In this document: one piece after another, positions 57,455 to 64,000 of the stretch
Position numbering within the stretch: position 1 is the first letter of the stretch
How the letters are laid out: every line of letters starts with the position of its first letter
NCBI RefSeq assembly: GCF_017893965.1
Contig: NZ_CP054142.1
Coordinates: 1,736,001 to 1,800,000, forward strand
Origin: Treponema parvum
GTDB lineage: Bacteria; Spirochaetota; Spirochaetia; Treponematales; Treponemataceae
Direction: 5' to 3'
Length of the DNA: 64,000 nucleotides
The notes under the pieces: generated by a model
Told to the model about the DNA's origin: nothing
Databases searched by the model: none
What the model saw: the letters and a program-made list of their open reading frames with translations, nothing else
Translations under genes and position numbers: made by a program

Positions 57455-59152
57455 TCAAACGTCTAAAAGCAAATTCTCCACAGGTTTTCCGGGCGGTATC
57501 ATGGGCATAACCATTTCGTCTATGTCTATCATAGCGTCGATCACAGCAGGTTTTCCGGCGGACAGAGCTTCGTCAAAGGCTTTTTTAAACTCATCCTGAT
57601 TTTTTACCCTGCATCCGCCAATTCCGTACGCCTCGGCAAGTTTTACAAAATCCGGGCCGAAATCCAATGTAGTCTGGCTGTAACGTTTTTCATAAAAAAG
57701 AGTCTGCCACATGCGAACGTTTCCCAAAGCGCCGTTATCCACTACTATTATAACTATCGGAAGATTGTAATGAGCGATCGTCGCAAGTTCGTTGCAGTTC
57801 ATTCTGAACGAACCGTCGCCTGCAAAATGGACGACGCGGCGCGAAGGGTTTGCAAGCTGAGCGCCTATGGCGGCTCCCGTACCGAAGCCCATGGTTCCCA
57901 ATCCGCCTGAAGTCAAAAAGGTTCTCGGTTTCGTATAGTTATAAAACTGCGCGGCCCACATCTGATGCTGCCCTACTTCCGTCGTTATTATCGTATCTTC
58001 ATCCACTCTGCTATTTACGTATTCATAAATGAATTTGGGTGGAAGAGCCGTCTTTTTATTCCAGCTGGAAGGAATTTCTTTTTTCCATTCGTCAATCCGC
58101 CTGTTCCATTCGGAAACCGGTTTTTTCTCTACAAGGGGAATCAATGCTGCAAGTATATCTTTTATGTTTCCCAACAGGGCCGTAAAAACACGGATATTTT
58201 TATTTATTTCGGCAGGGTCTATGTCTATATGGAGAACTTTAGCGTTTCCCGCGAACTTTTTAGGATCGCCTATGACGCGGTCGCTGAAACGTGTTCCGAT
58301 CGCTATAAGCAGGTCGCTCTTATTCGCGGCCATATTCGAAGCCTTCGTTCCGTGCATGCCTATAAGCCCCAGAGCGAGCGGATGCCTGTTCGGAAAAGCC
58401 GATTTTCCCATAAGGCTCATAGTGACGGGAATATTTGCAAGCTCTGAAAGTTCTTTGATTTCTTCACAGGCATTTGAAATTATAACTCCGCCGCCTGCAT
58501 AAATCACGGGACGTTCCGCCTTGTTTATGAGCTGAGCCGCACGTTCGATTTCGTCCTGCGAGGGCATAGAGGTCGCCGGTCTTTTTTTATCGGCCGTCAA
58601 AGATATTTCACCGCCGTTTTGCACGGTCGCAGCGGTATAATCGACAAGCGCCGCCGTAATATCTTTGGGAATATCTATCAGCACTGGCCCCGGACGCCCC
58701 GTTTTCGCGATGACGAAAGCTTTACGAATTGTGTCCGCAAGTTTTGAAACGTCGCGGACTATAAAATTGTGCTTTGTGATCGGCATAGTGACGCCCGTAA
58801 TGTCGATTTCCTGAAAGCTGTCCTTACCGAGCTGGGGAATCGTTACGTTGCAAGTGATCGCGATGATCGGCACCGAATCCATGTAGGCGGTTGCTATTCC
58901 CGTTACAAGATTCGTAGCTCCCGGGCCGCTTGTCGCAAGCACTACCCCCACCTTTCCGGTGGATCTTGCATATCCGTCGGCTGCGTGGGCGGCTCCCTGC
59001 TCGTGAGCGGTCAATATATGGCGAATCCTGTCGCTGTTTTTATAAAGTTCGTCATATACATTTAAAATAGCCCCTCCGGGATATCCGAACACAAGATCGA
59101 CACCCTGTTCAACTAAACATTCTATAATTACACGAGATCCTGTTATTTTCAT
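57455..59152 (-). CDS. ilvB: Acetolactate synthase large subunit
   Basis: 565 residues. TPP enzyme: catalytic Glu in LTAHEQGAAHAADGYARSTGKVG, TPP-binding GDGSFRMNCNELATIAHYNLPIVIIVVDNGALGNVRMWQ. Forms acetolactate/acetohydroxybutyrate for valine, leucine and isoleucine synthesis. No small subunit ilvN follows; it may be elsewhere. Its ATG overlaps the ilvD stop by one base. Confidence 0.96.
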   Translation of the reverse strand: MKITGSRVIIECLVEQGVDLVFGYPGGAILNVYDELYKNSDRIRHILTAHEQGAAHAADGYARSTGKVGVVLATSGPGATNLVTGIATAYMDSVPIIAITCNVTIPQLGKDSFQEIDITGVTMPITKHNFIVRDVSKLADTIRKAFVIAKTGRPGPVLIDIPKDITAALVDYTAATVQNGGEISLTADKKRPATSMPSQDEIERAAQLINKAERPVIYAGGGVIISNACEEIKELSELANIPVTMSLMGKSAFPNRHPLALGLIGMHGTKASNMAANKSDLLIAIGTRFSDRVIGDPKKFAGNAKVLHIDIDPAEINKNIRVFTALLGNIKDILAALIPLVEKKPVSEWNRRIDEWKKEIPSSWNKKTALPPKFIYEYVNSRVDEDTIITTEVGQHQMWAAQFYNYTKPRTFLTSGGLGTMGFGTGAAIGAQLANPSRRVVHFAGDGSFRMNCNELATIAHYNLPIVIIVVDNGALGNVRMWQTLFYEKRYSQTTLDFGPDFVKLAEAYGIGGCRVKNQDEFKKAFDEALSAGKPAVIDAMIDIDEMVMPMIPPGKPVENLLLDV

Positions 59153-60837
59153 TATTGCAATACGGCTCCCTTATCCGCGGAAGACACCAATTTAGCATAG
59201 CGAGAAAGATAGCCTTCTTTTACCTTAGGAGGCGGAGCCTTCCATTCCGCGCGGCGTTTTGCCAATTCTTCATCGCTTACTTCAAGCGTAATTTTATAAG
59301 CGTTTATGTCTATAGTGATTTTATCGCCTTCCTTCACCAAAGCTATGGGCCCTCCTACGGCCGCTTCGGGCGAACAATGTCCCAAAGAAGCTCCGCGGGT
59401 AGCTCCGCTAAAACGGCCGTCGGTAATCAGCGCCACCTGTTTATCAAGCCCCTGACCGGCAAGAGCCGCGGTAACGGCGAGCATTTCGCGCATTCCCGGT
59501 CCTCCTCTGGGGCCTTCATAGCGTATTACAACCACATCTCCGGGATTAATGCGCTGTTTTTGAACCGCTTCCATAGCTTCGGCTTCGTCGTCAAATACGC
59601 GCGCAGGCCCTGTGTGCTTCATAAGTTCAGGCGCGCATGCGGATCGCTTTACCACTGTCCCGTCGGGCGCAAGGTTTCCGAACAAAACCGCAATACCGCC
59701 GGTTTCGGAATAAGGATTTTCAATCGGACGAAGAATTTCAGGATCACGGTTTTTAACGCCCTTTATGTTTTCCGCTATGGTTTTTCCCGTAACGGTTATC
59801 AAATCGGTCTTTATGAGATCTTTTTTAGCCAATTCCGCAAGAACCGCCTGAACGCCTCCCGCCTCGTCAAGCTCGTTCATAAACGTATGACCGGCGGGCG
59901 CCAAGTGGCACAAATTCGGCGTGTGTTCGCTTATTTTATTTACATCGTGAAGATCGATACTTATACCCGCTTCATGGGCGATAGCCGGAACGTGAAGCAT
60001 CGTATTGCTGGAACAACCTAGCGCCATGTCCGCGGCAAGGGCGTTGGCAAAACTTTCGGCCGTCATCATGCGCCTTGCGGTGATCTTTTTTTCGTACATC
60101 TCCATAACCTGCATACCCGCATGCTTTGCAAGCGCAATACGTCTTCCCTGTACGGCGGGAATCGTTCCGTTGCCCGGAAGACCTAGTCCCAAAACTTCCG
60201 TAAGGCAATTCATACTGTTTGCGGTAAACATTCCCGAACAGGATCCGCAGCCGGGACAAGCCGCGTTTTCCATTTCCTTAAGCTGGCATTCGTTTATTTT
60301 TCCCGCGGCAAGAGCGCCTACCGCTTCAAACATATCGCTTAGGCTTAAGTTCTTTCCTGAATACGGATTATGAGAATCATGACCGGGTAAACGTCCCGGC
60401 ATCATAGGACCGCCTGAGCAGAATACGGTAGGAAGATCGAGACGAGCCGCCGCCATGAGCATTCCGGGCACAACCTTGTCGCAGTTGGGAATAAGCACAA
60501 GGGCGTCAAACTGATGGGCTTTAACTACGCATTCCACGGAATCTGCGATAAGCTCGCGGGTGACTAAAGAATATTTCATTCCTTCGTGACCCATCGCTAT
60601 ACCGTCGCAAACTCCGATCGCAGGAAATTCTATGGGAGTGCCTCCGGCCATTCTTATGCCCGCTTTTACGGCGTCGGCAATTCTGTCCAGTTCGAAGTGT
60701 CCGGGTATTATTTCATTTTTTGCGCAGCAAACTCCCACTAAGGGACGGCTGAGTTCTTCATCTGTATATCCCATCGCATAAAAAAGGGAGCGGTGCGGAG
60801 CGCGCGCGACACCTTTGGTAGCGTTTTCGCTTTTCAT
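59152..60837 (-). CDS. ilvD: Dihydroxy-acid dehydratase
   Basis: 561 residues from ATG 60837 (GGGAG upstream). Fe-S ligand Cys in [10 protein letters not shown] and [17 protein letters not shown], with [11 protein letters not shown] and [15 protein letters not shown]. Third step of branched-chain amino acid synthesis. The frame continues upstream to 60960, but that includes the promoter. Confidence 0.96.
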   Translation of the reverse strand: MKSENATKGVARAPHRSLFYAMGYTDEELSRPLVGVCCAKNEIIPGHFELDRIADAVKAGIRMAGGTPIEFPAIGVCDGIAMGHEGMKYSLVTRELIADSVECVVKAHQFDALVLIPNCDKVVPGMLMAAARLDLPTVFCSGGPMMPGRLPGHDSHNPYSGKNLSLSDMFEAVGALAAGKINECQLKEMENAACPGCGSCSGMFTANSMNCLTEVLGLGLPGNGTIPAVQGRRIALAKHAGMQVMEMYEKKITARRMMTAESFANALAADMALGCSSNTMLHVPAIAHEAGISIDLHDVNKISEHTPNLCHLAPAGHTFMNELDEAGGVQAVLAELAKKDLIKTDLITVTGKTIAENIKGVKNRDPEILRPIENPYSETGGIAVLFGNLAPDGTVVKRSACAPELMKHTGPARVFDDEAEAMEAVQKQRINPGDVVVIRYEGPRGGPGMREMLAVTAALAGQGLDKQVALITDGRFSGATRGASLGHCSPEAAVGGPIALVKEGDKITIDINAYKITLEVSDEELAKRRAEWKAPPPKVKEGYLSRYAKLVSSADKGAVLQ

Positions 60838-60927
60838 AGATTGTCTCCCAAATACCGAAATCGAAAGCTTTAAAAGCGGACGTTTCTTAAGCCTTGCTAA
60901 AGCTAAATCAGTATTTATTAAGGATAT

Positions 60928-60956
60928 ACTATAGCTGTCATAGTAATTCTGGTCAA
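60928..60956 (-). promoter_or_regulatory. ilvD-ilvB promoter
   Basis: Minus strand TTGACC (60956-60951), 17 nt, TATAGT (60933-60928). Leader of about 84 nt with a Leu/Ile-rich reading frame in phase with ilvD. Confidence 0.65.
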
Positions 60957-61012
60957 GCAATCAAAAAGTACTTTCGGAAAGGATGCCTTTCGGCTTTGCC
61001 TCTCTCCCGACA

Positions 61013-61726
61013 TTATTTTTCCCGCCGAAAATGCGTTTGAACTTTGCACGCTGCATAAACCGCAGCGGCGGCGTAAACGACAAACATTAAGATCCAAACA
61101 GGCCGCGGGGCGCCTATGAAGCGAAGCGTTTCGACGGCGGCAGGAAATGACAAGACTGAAAGCAGGGCAAGACATAACATTATTATGTTTTTTACGTCAC
61201 CTGAACGATGCCGGTCAATGCCGAAGACCTCGTCACGGGCGCCATAATCGCTTGCAGCCGTTTTGTCTTCCGCTTTTATTCTTTTTAATAGAAAGAAATC
61301 CCAAACGCCGTCAAACATAACAAGCATGCTTACGTATAATACGGGACGCAAAAACAATTCAAAAAAAGAAAAATCCGTTTTGCCTGAAATAGTCGTACAC
61401 GGAATAAATAAAGCATAAAAGACTATCCAATAAGGAAATAACGCTTTTATTCTGGTTTCCAAAGGATCTTTAAGCAGCAAAAATAAGGCTGCGCCGCTTA
61501 AAAACATCGGCAAAAAAATGTTTTTGAACAAAATGCGCGCAAAATTCGAAGCAAAACCGAACGAAAAAGACGACGACGGAAATATGAAAAAAGTATAAAT
61601 CAGGCAAGTAAATATTCCCGCAAAAGCGCCCAATACGGCAGGAACAAAATACTCTTTAAAAGATCCTTTAATTACCGAAGCCGCGACCAGCACAAACGGA
61701 AAGAAAAGCAATAAAAACAGAAACAT
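61013..61726 (-). CDS. Hypothetical polytopic membrane protein
   Basis: 237 residues with roughly seven TM helices (hydrophobic runs at the N-terminus, around 30-50, 65-85, 95-115, 130-145, 180-195 and 205-225) and a charged loop around 150-175 (KAEDKTAASDYGARDE). No family recognised. Candidate promoter close to the ATG and no Shine-Dalgarno. Confidence 0.65.
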   Translation of the reverse strand: MFLFLLLFFPFVLVAASVIKGSFKEYFVPAVLGAFAGIFTCLIYTFFIFPSSSFSFGFASNFARILFKNIFLPMFLSGAALFLLLKDPLETRIKALFPYWIVFYALFIPCTTISGKTDFSFFELFLRPVLYVSMLVMFDGVWDFFLLKRIKAEDKTAASDYGARDEVFGIDRHRSGDVKNIIMLCLALLSVLSFPAAVETLRFIGAPRPVWILMFVVYAAAAVYAACKVQTHFRREK

Positions 61727-61732
61727 ATACTA

Positions 61733-61762
61733 TATTTATCACAAAAATGCGGCAAGGTTCAA
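61733..61762 (-). promoter_or_regulatory. Candidate promoter of the membrane protein gene
   Basis: Minus strand TTGAAC (61762-61757), 18 nt, TAAATA (61738-61733), 6 nt to the ATG at 61726. Confidence 0.35.
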
Positions 61763-61872
61763 TATCGCGAAAACGCACAAGACGGAAATCAATTTTTTGC
61801 TAAAAGGGGTAACAAGTCGTAAGAGTTCATAAGAGTACAGAACTGTGTTAGGCGATTGTTCTGTCCCACAAT

Positions 61873-62121
61873 TCAATTTACAGCATAATGCTTTGCATAT
61901 TGAGAAAGTACTTCATTCATCATAGTCTGATATTTTGTATGATTTTTCTTAGCTTCTTTCTTGAAAAAATTAATGCAATCAGAATCAATTGAAATTGTTA
62001 TTTTTTCTTTTGTTGTTTTTTTTACAAGCTCTGATGGAGAAGGAAGAAAATCCGCCACTAATACGGCGGAATCCAATGCTTCCATTACTGATTTCTCGGG
62101 GTTACTGTAAATGCTTTTCAT
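61873..62121 (-). CDS. BrnA-like antitoxin, orphan
   Basis: 82 residues from ATG 62121 (GGAAAG upstream). KTTKEKITISIDSDCINFFKKEAKKNHTKYQTMMNEVLSQYAKHY is a BrnA/CopG ribbon-helix-helix tail. Its toxin partner is reduced to a fragment overlapping the start by 20 nt, so it is an orphan antitoxin. Confidence 0.78.
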   Translation of the reverse strand: MKSIYSNPEKSVMEALDSAVLVADFLPSPSELVKKTTKEKITISIDSDCINFFKKEAKKNHTKYQTMMNEVLSQYAKHYAVN

Positions 62122-62203
62122 AGAGTTTCTTTCCTTGACGCCAATATCCTGCGCCGAAAATTCTAATGTTCTGACCGCGTATTGTAAAACGCACCGGCAA
62201 ATC
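62102..62203 (-). pseudogene. BrnT toxin 3' remnant
   Basis: In a different frame from the antitoxin extension, DLPVRFTIRGQNIRIFGAGYWRQ and GKKLYEKHLQ-stop matches the C-terminal end of BrnT/DUF497 proteins (IRIIxAxYWxxGxKxYE). The N-terminal two-thirds are absent; a TGA precedes the segment. Confidence 0.75.
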
Positions 62204-62320
62204 TCATATACATATATATTATACATACTGTTTTATGTATTTATCAACTGAAACAATTTTGAATTATTATACCCTCAACAAGAAATAGCAAGATTATGTT
62301 CATAGATATTGTCCTTATCA

Positions 62321-62713
62321 TCACTTTTTAACGATCAATCCTAAAATTTCTTCCATCGGATCAAAATCTTTGTCATTGTGTATTAACGGAAATCCGTTTT
62401 CTATACAAAATGTTGCAATTATAACGTCTATTGTTTTTCTTACCGTGACGCCTTGCTTTCTTAACTTCCTATAATTATTTGCAGCTTGTATTGCAATTTC
62501 TTTTCCAAGAAAATCTCTGTATTCCAGATTGTCCATAATTTGCTTTGCTATGAGGTATTCTCTGTCGTTTTTAAAGCCCTGTAAAAATTCAGTTATTATT
62601 ATATCACCGGTTACTACCCTGTTGCAGATTAATTCATGATCTAAAATATCGGTATGAGGCGCATCAATCCCTTTTACATAATCAATCCAGACTGATGTAT
62701 CTGCGACAATCAT
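62321..62713 (-). CDS. vapC: PIN-domain ribonuclease toxin VapC
   Basis: 130 residues. Acidic residues of the PIN site: Asp5 (MIVADTSVWIDY), Glu42-like (ITEFLQG), Asp in KTIDVIIATFCIENG and Asp in HNDKDFDP. Cleaves RNA, often initiator tRNA. Overlaps vapB as ATGA. Confidence 0.92.
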   Translation of the reverse strand: MIVADTSVWIDYVKGIDAPHTDILDHELICNRVVTGDIIITEFLQGFKNDREYLIAKQIMDNLEYRDFLGKEIAIQAANNYRKLRKQGVTVRKTIDVIIATFCIENGFPLIHNDKDFDPMEEILGLIVKK

Positions 62714-62904
62714 TTATCAAGCCTCATTTTTTCCAAATCACCGTCCCAGAATAGTTTCCCTCGAAAACTTCTTATTTTTGCCTGATTTTTTAACGTTATC
62801 AAAAGTTTTAAAGCTTCTTCAACCGTTTCTTTTTTTGTTTTATAGCCGGAAACATCCAAAGCCTCGGCCATTAAGGTGTCATCGATAACAATATTTGTTC
62901 TCAT
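62710..62904 (-). CDS. vapB: VapB-type antitoxin
   Basis: 64 residues. MRTNIVIDDTLMAEALDVSGYKTKKETVEEALKLLI is the DUF2191/ribbon-helix-helix type that binds VapC and the operon operator. GGAGG lies upstream of the ATG. Confidence 0.9.
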   Translation of the reverse strand: MRTNIVIDDTLMAEALDVSGYKTKKETVEEALKLLITLKNQAKIRSFRGKLFWDGDLEKMRLDK

Positions 62905-62926
62905 AATAGCCCCGCCCCTCCTCCAG

Positions 62927-62978
62927 TGTGTATATTACAAGGAAATTATACACATGACTTGATGAAAAAACAATGTTA
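62927..62978 (-). promoter_or_regulatory. vapBC promoter and palindromic operator
   Basis: Perfect 8-bp arms TGTGTATA (62927-62934) and TATACACA (62947-62954) separated by 12 nt. On the minus strand TTGTTT, 17 nt, TATAAT (62950-62945): the -10 lies in one arm. Typical site for VapBC autorepression. Confidence 0.65.
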
Positions 62979-63232
62979 AGTATTGATAAATCATTCTGTA
63001 AATAACTGAGTCTTGTTACATCCCATTAGGAGTACGTCTAACATTTGCCTAACCTGCTTTTGCGCTTTGAAACGAGAGGTAGCTTATTTTTCATAGTGAT
63101 ACCTAAAAGAAATAAGGTTCTTTGTCCCAAAAGTGCATCTCGCCATGTCGGGTAAGCGTTGCGAAAATGCGTGAGCGAGGGGAAAATATCTACCGTGGAA
63201 CACAAGGCGGCGAAAACTGTCAACAATTATGC
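62979..63232. other. Gap between vapB and infC promoter
   Basis: About 250 bases with no gene. Translations in some frames look protein-like (around 63130-63190), but there is no start with a ribosome-binding site and no family match, so nothing is called. Confidence 0.5.
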
Positions 63233-63262
63233 TTTACACAATATCTAATTTTATGTTATATT
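63233..63262 (+). promoter_or_regulatory. infC-rpmI promoter
   Basis: TTTACA (63233-63238), 18 nt, TATATT (63257-63262). Leader of about 45 nt before the infC start. Confidence 0.5.
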
Positions 63263-63313
63263 GAAAACTACGCTTATATATGTGGGTGTTTTACAAAGCA
63301 CTAAGGAGGATAG

Positions 63314-63835
63314 TTGGCAGACAATAAGGGATTACGGGTCAACGAAATGATCCGTGTACGTGAGGTCAGATTAATAGACGACGAGGGCAACCAGAAAGGG
63401 ATCGTTCCTACGCTGGAAGCGCTTAGAATGGCTAAAGAAAGAGAGCTCGACCTTGTTGAAGTTGCTCCAACGGCAAATCCGCCGGTATGTAAAATACTTA
63501 ATTTCGGCAAATACCGGTTTGAACAGGAGAAAAAGCTCCGTGACTCCAAGAAAAACCAAAAGGTATTAAAACTCAAGGAAATTCGTATGCAACCCAAAAT
63601 CGGTACGGGTGACCTTGATACAAAAGTCAAACATATACAGGAATTCTTAGACGAGGGAAATAAGGTAAAGGTGACCATCCGCTTTCGCGGGCGCGAACTC
63701 GCCCACACGGAACTCGGCTTTGATGTACTGAAAGAAGTTTTGAAAAGGCTTACTTCGGCGTATACCATCGAAAAACCTGCCGCAATGGAAGGCAAATTTA
63801 TGTCGATGACAATTTCAGGAAAAGCCAAAAACTAA
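63314..63835 (+). CDS. infC: Translation initiation factor IF-3
   Basis: 173 residues. [24 protein letters not shown] and [44 protein letters not shown] are the two IF-3 domains. The only start that keeps the family N-terminus is TTG at 63314, with AAGGAGG just 4 nt upstream. E. coli infC also uses a rare start (ATT) that lets IF-3 repress itself; a parallel here is plausible. First gene of infC-rpmI(-rplT). Confidence 0.95.
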   Translation: MADNKGLRVNEMIRVREVRLIDDEGNQKGIVPTLEALRMAKERELDLVEVAPTANPPVCKILNFGKYRFEQEKKLRDSKKNQKVLKLKEIRMQPKIGTGDLDTKVKHIQEFLDEGNKVKVTIRFRGRELAHTELGFDVLKEVLKRLTSAYTIEKPAAMEGKFMSMTISGKAKN

Positions 63836-63849
63836 TTGAGGTAAAAGAA

Positions 63850-64000
63850 ATGCCTAAGATGAAGACAAAGAAATCCGCCTCCGGTCGGTTTTCACTTACA
63901 AGCTCCGGTAAGGTAAAGTACAAAAAGATGAACCTTCGTCATATTTTGACAAAGCGTTCTCCAAAGCGCAAAAGACAGCTGCGCGCAGCCGGAATTCTTT
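63850..64000 (+). CDS. rpmI: 50S ribosomal protein L35, 3'-truncated by window edge
   Basis: The first 50 codons of L35: [55 protein letters not shown] stands 6-8 nt before the ATG. The missing end should be about 15 residues, with rplT expected next. Confidence 0.95.
   Translation, partial: MPKMKTKKSASGRFSLTSSGKVKYKKMNLRHILTKRSPKRKRQLRAAGIL

Noticed and set aside
59155-60021. 288-residue ORF opposite ilvD
   Set aside because: Antisense shadow of a highly conserved enzyme.
63038-63226. 62-residue minus-strand ORF upstream of infC
   Set aside because: No ribosome-binding site or recognisable family; kept only as unexplained intergenic DNA.

Overview
The window looks like a chromosomal segment of a Treponema-type spirochaete. 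I infer this from several things: a Treponema-like set of lipoproteins with spirochaetal lipoboxes, a DUF5312-type protein, FadL-type and other treponemal outer-membrane barrels, class III cyclases beside a FecR-domain protein, flagellar-export homologues inside the rpsP-rplS operon, and mixed, moderate GC. No tRNA, rRNA or CRISPR array was found.

Layout. 0-9.3 kb: 3' part of an HtrA protease; a secreted FMN/FAD fumarate-reductase-like lipoprotein; rplU-prp-rpmA; a reverse rubrerythrin behind a near-perfect PerR box; a PerR-like Fur protein; a 923-residue ankyrin lipoprotein. 9.3-15.7 kb: a minus-strand oligopeptide ABC operon (oppA, oppB, a fused oppC-oppD, oppF) ending in a TrpR-family regulator. 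15.9-26.5 kb: FadL barrel, M15 peptidase, argS, GH105 glycosidase, pgeF, DUF5312, YiaK-type reductase, pdxY. 26.6-31.8 kb: rpsP-khpA-rimM-trmD-rplS, followed on the same strand by FliK-like, FlhB-C-like, yraN and FlgM-like genes.

31.9-44.8 kb is an accessory island. Three intact Rpn (PD-(D/E)XK) nuclease genes and one orphan 3' fragment alternate with three surface lipoproteins (one LRR, two beta-helix proteins with a shared N-terminal module) and a brnTA toxin-antitoxin pair. It also holds two arrays of short palindromes at an exact 23-bp period, a 62-bp tandem repeat of a gene's 3' end, a G9 tract and a 297-bp in-frame duplication. Each intact Rpn gene has a strong internal Shine-Dalgarno plus ATG just before its C-terminal domain. 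The orphan fragment is that domain alone with its own Shine-Dalgarno. This matches the intragenic-antitoxin arrangement described for E. coli Rpn proteins and is the most interesting system in the window.

44.8-64 kb: cyclase - FecR-domain protein - outer-membrane barrel operon; MATE pump; an orphan amino-acid binding protein beside the 3' scar of its lost ATPase; argH with a second cyclase; an AT-rich 'mobile mystery' A/B (XRE + Fic) cassette between 33-bp direct repeats; ilvD-ilvB; a membrane protein; an orphan BrnA-like antitoxin overlapping a brnT remnant; vapBC; and the start of infC-rpmI. Several genes (oppA, DUF5312, argH, the membrane protein) have a -10 box only 6-8 nt before the ATG and no Shine-Dalgarno, suggesting leaderless mRNAs.
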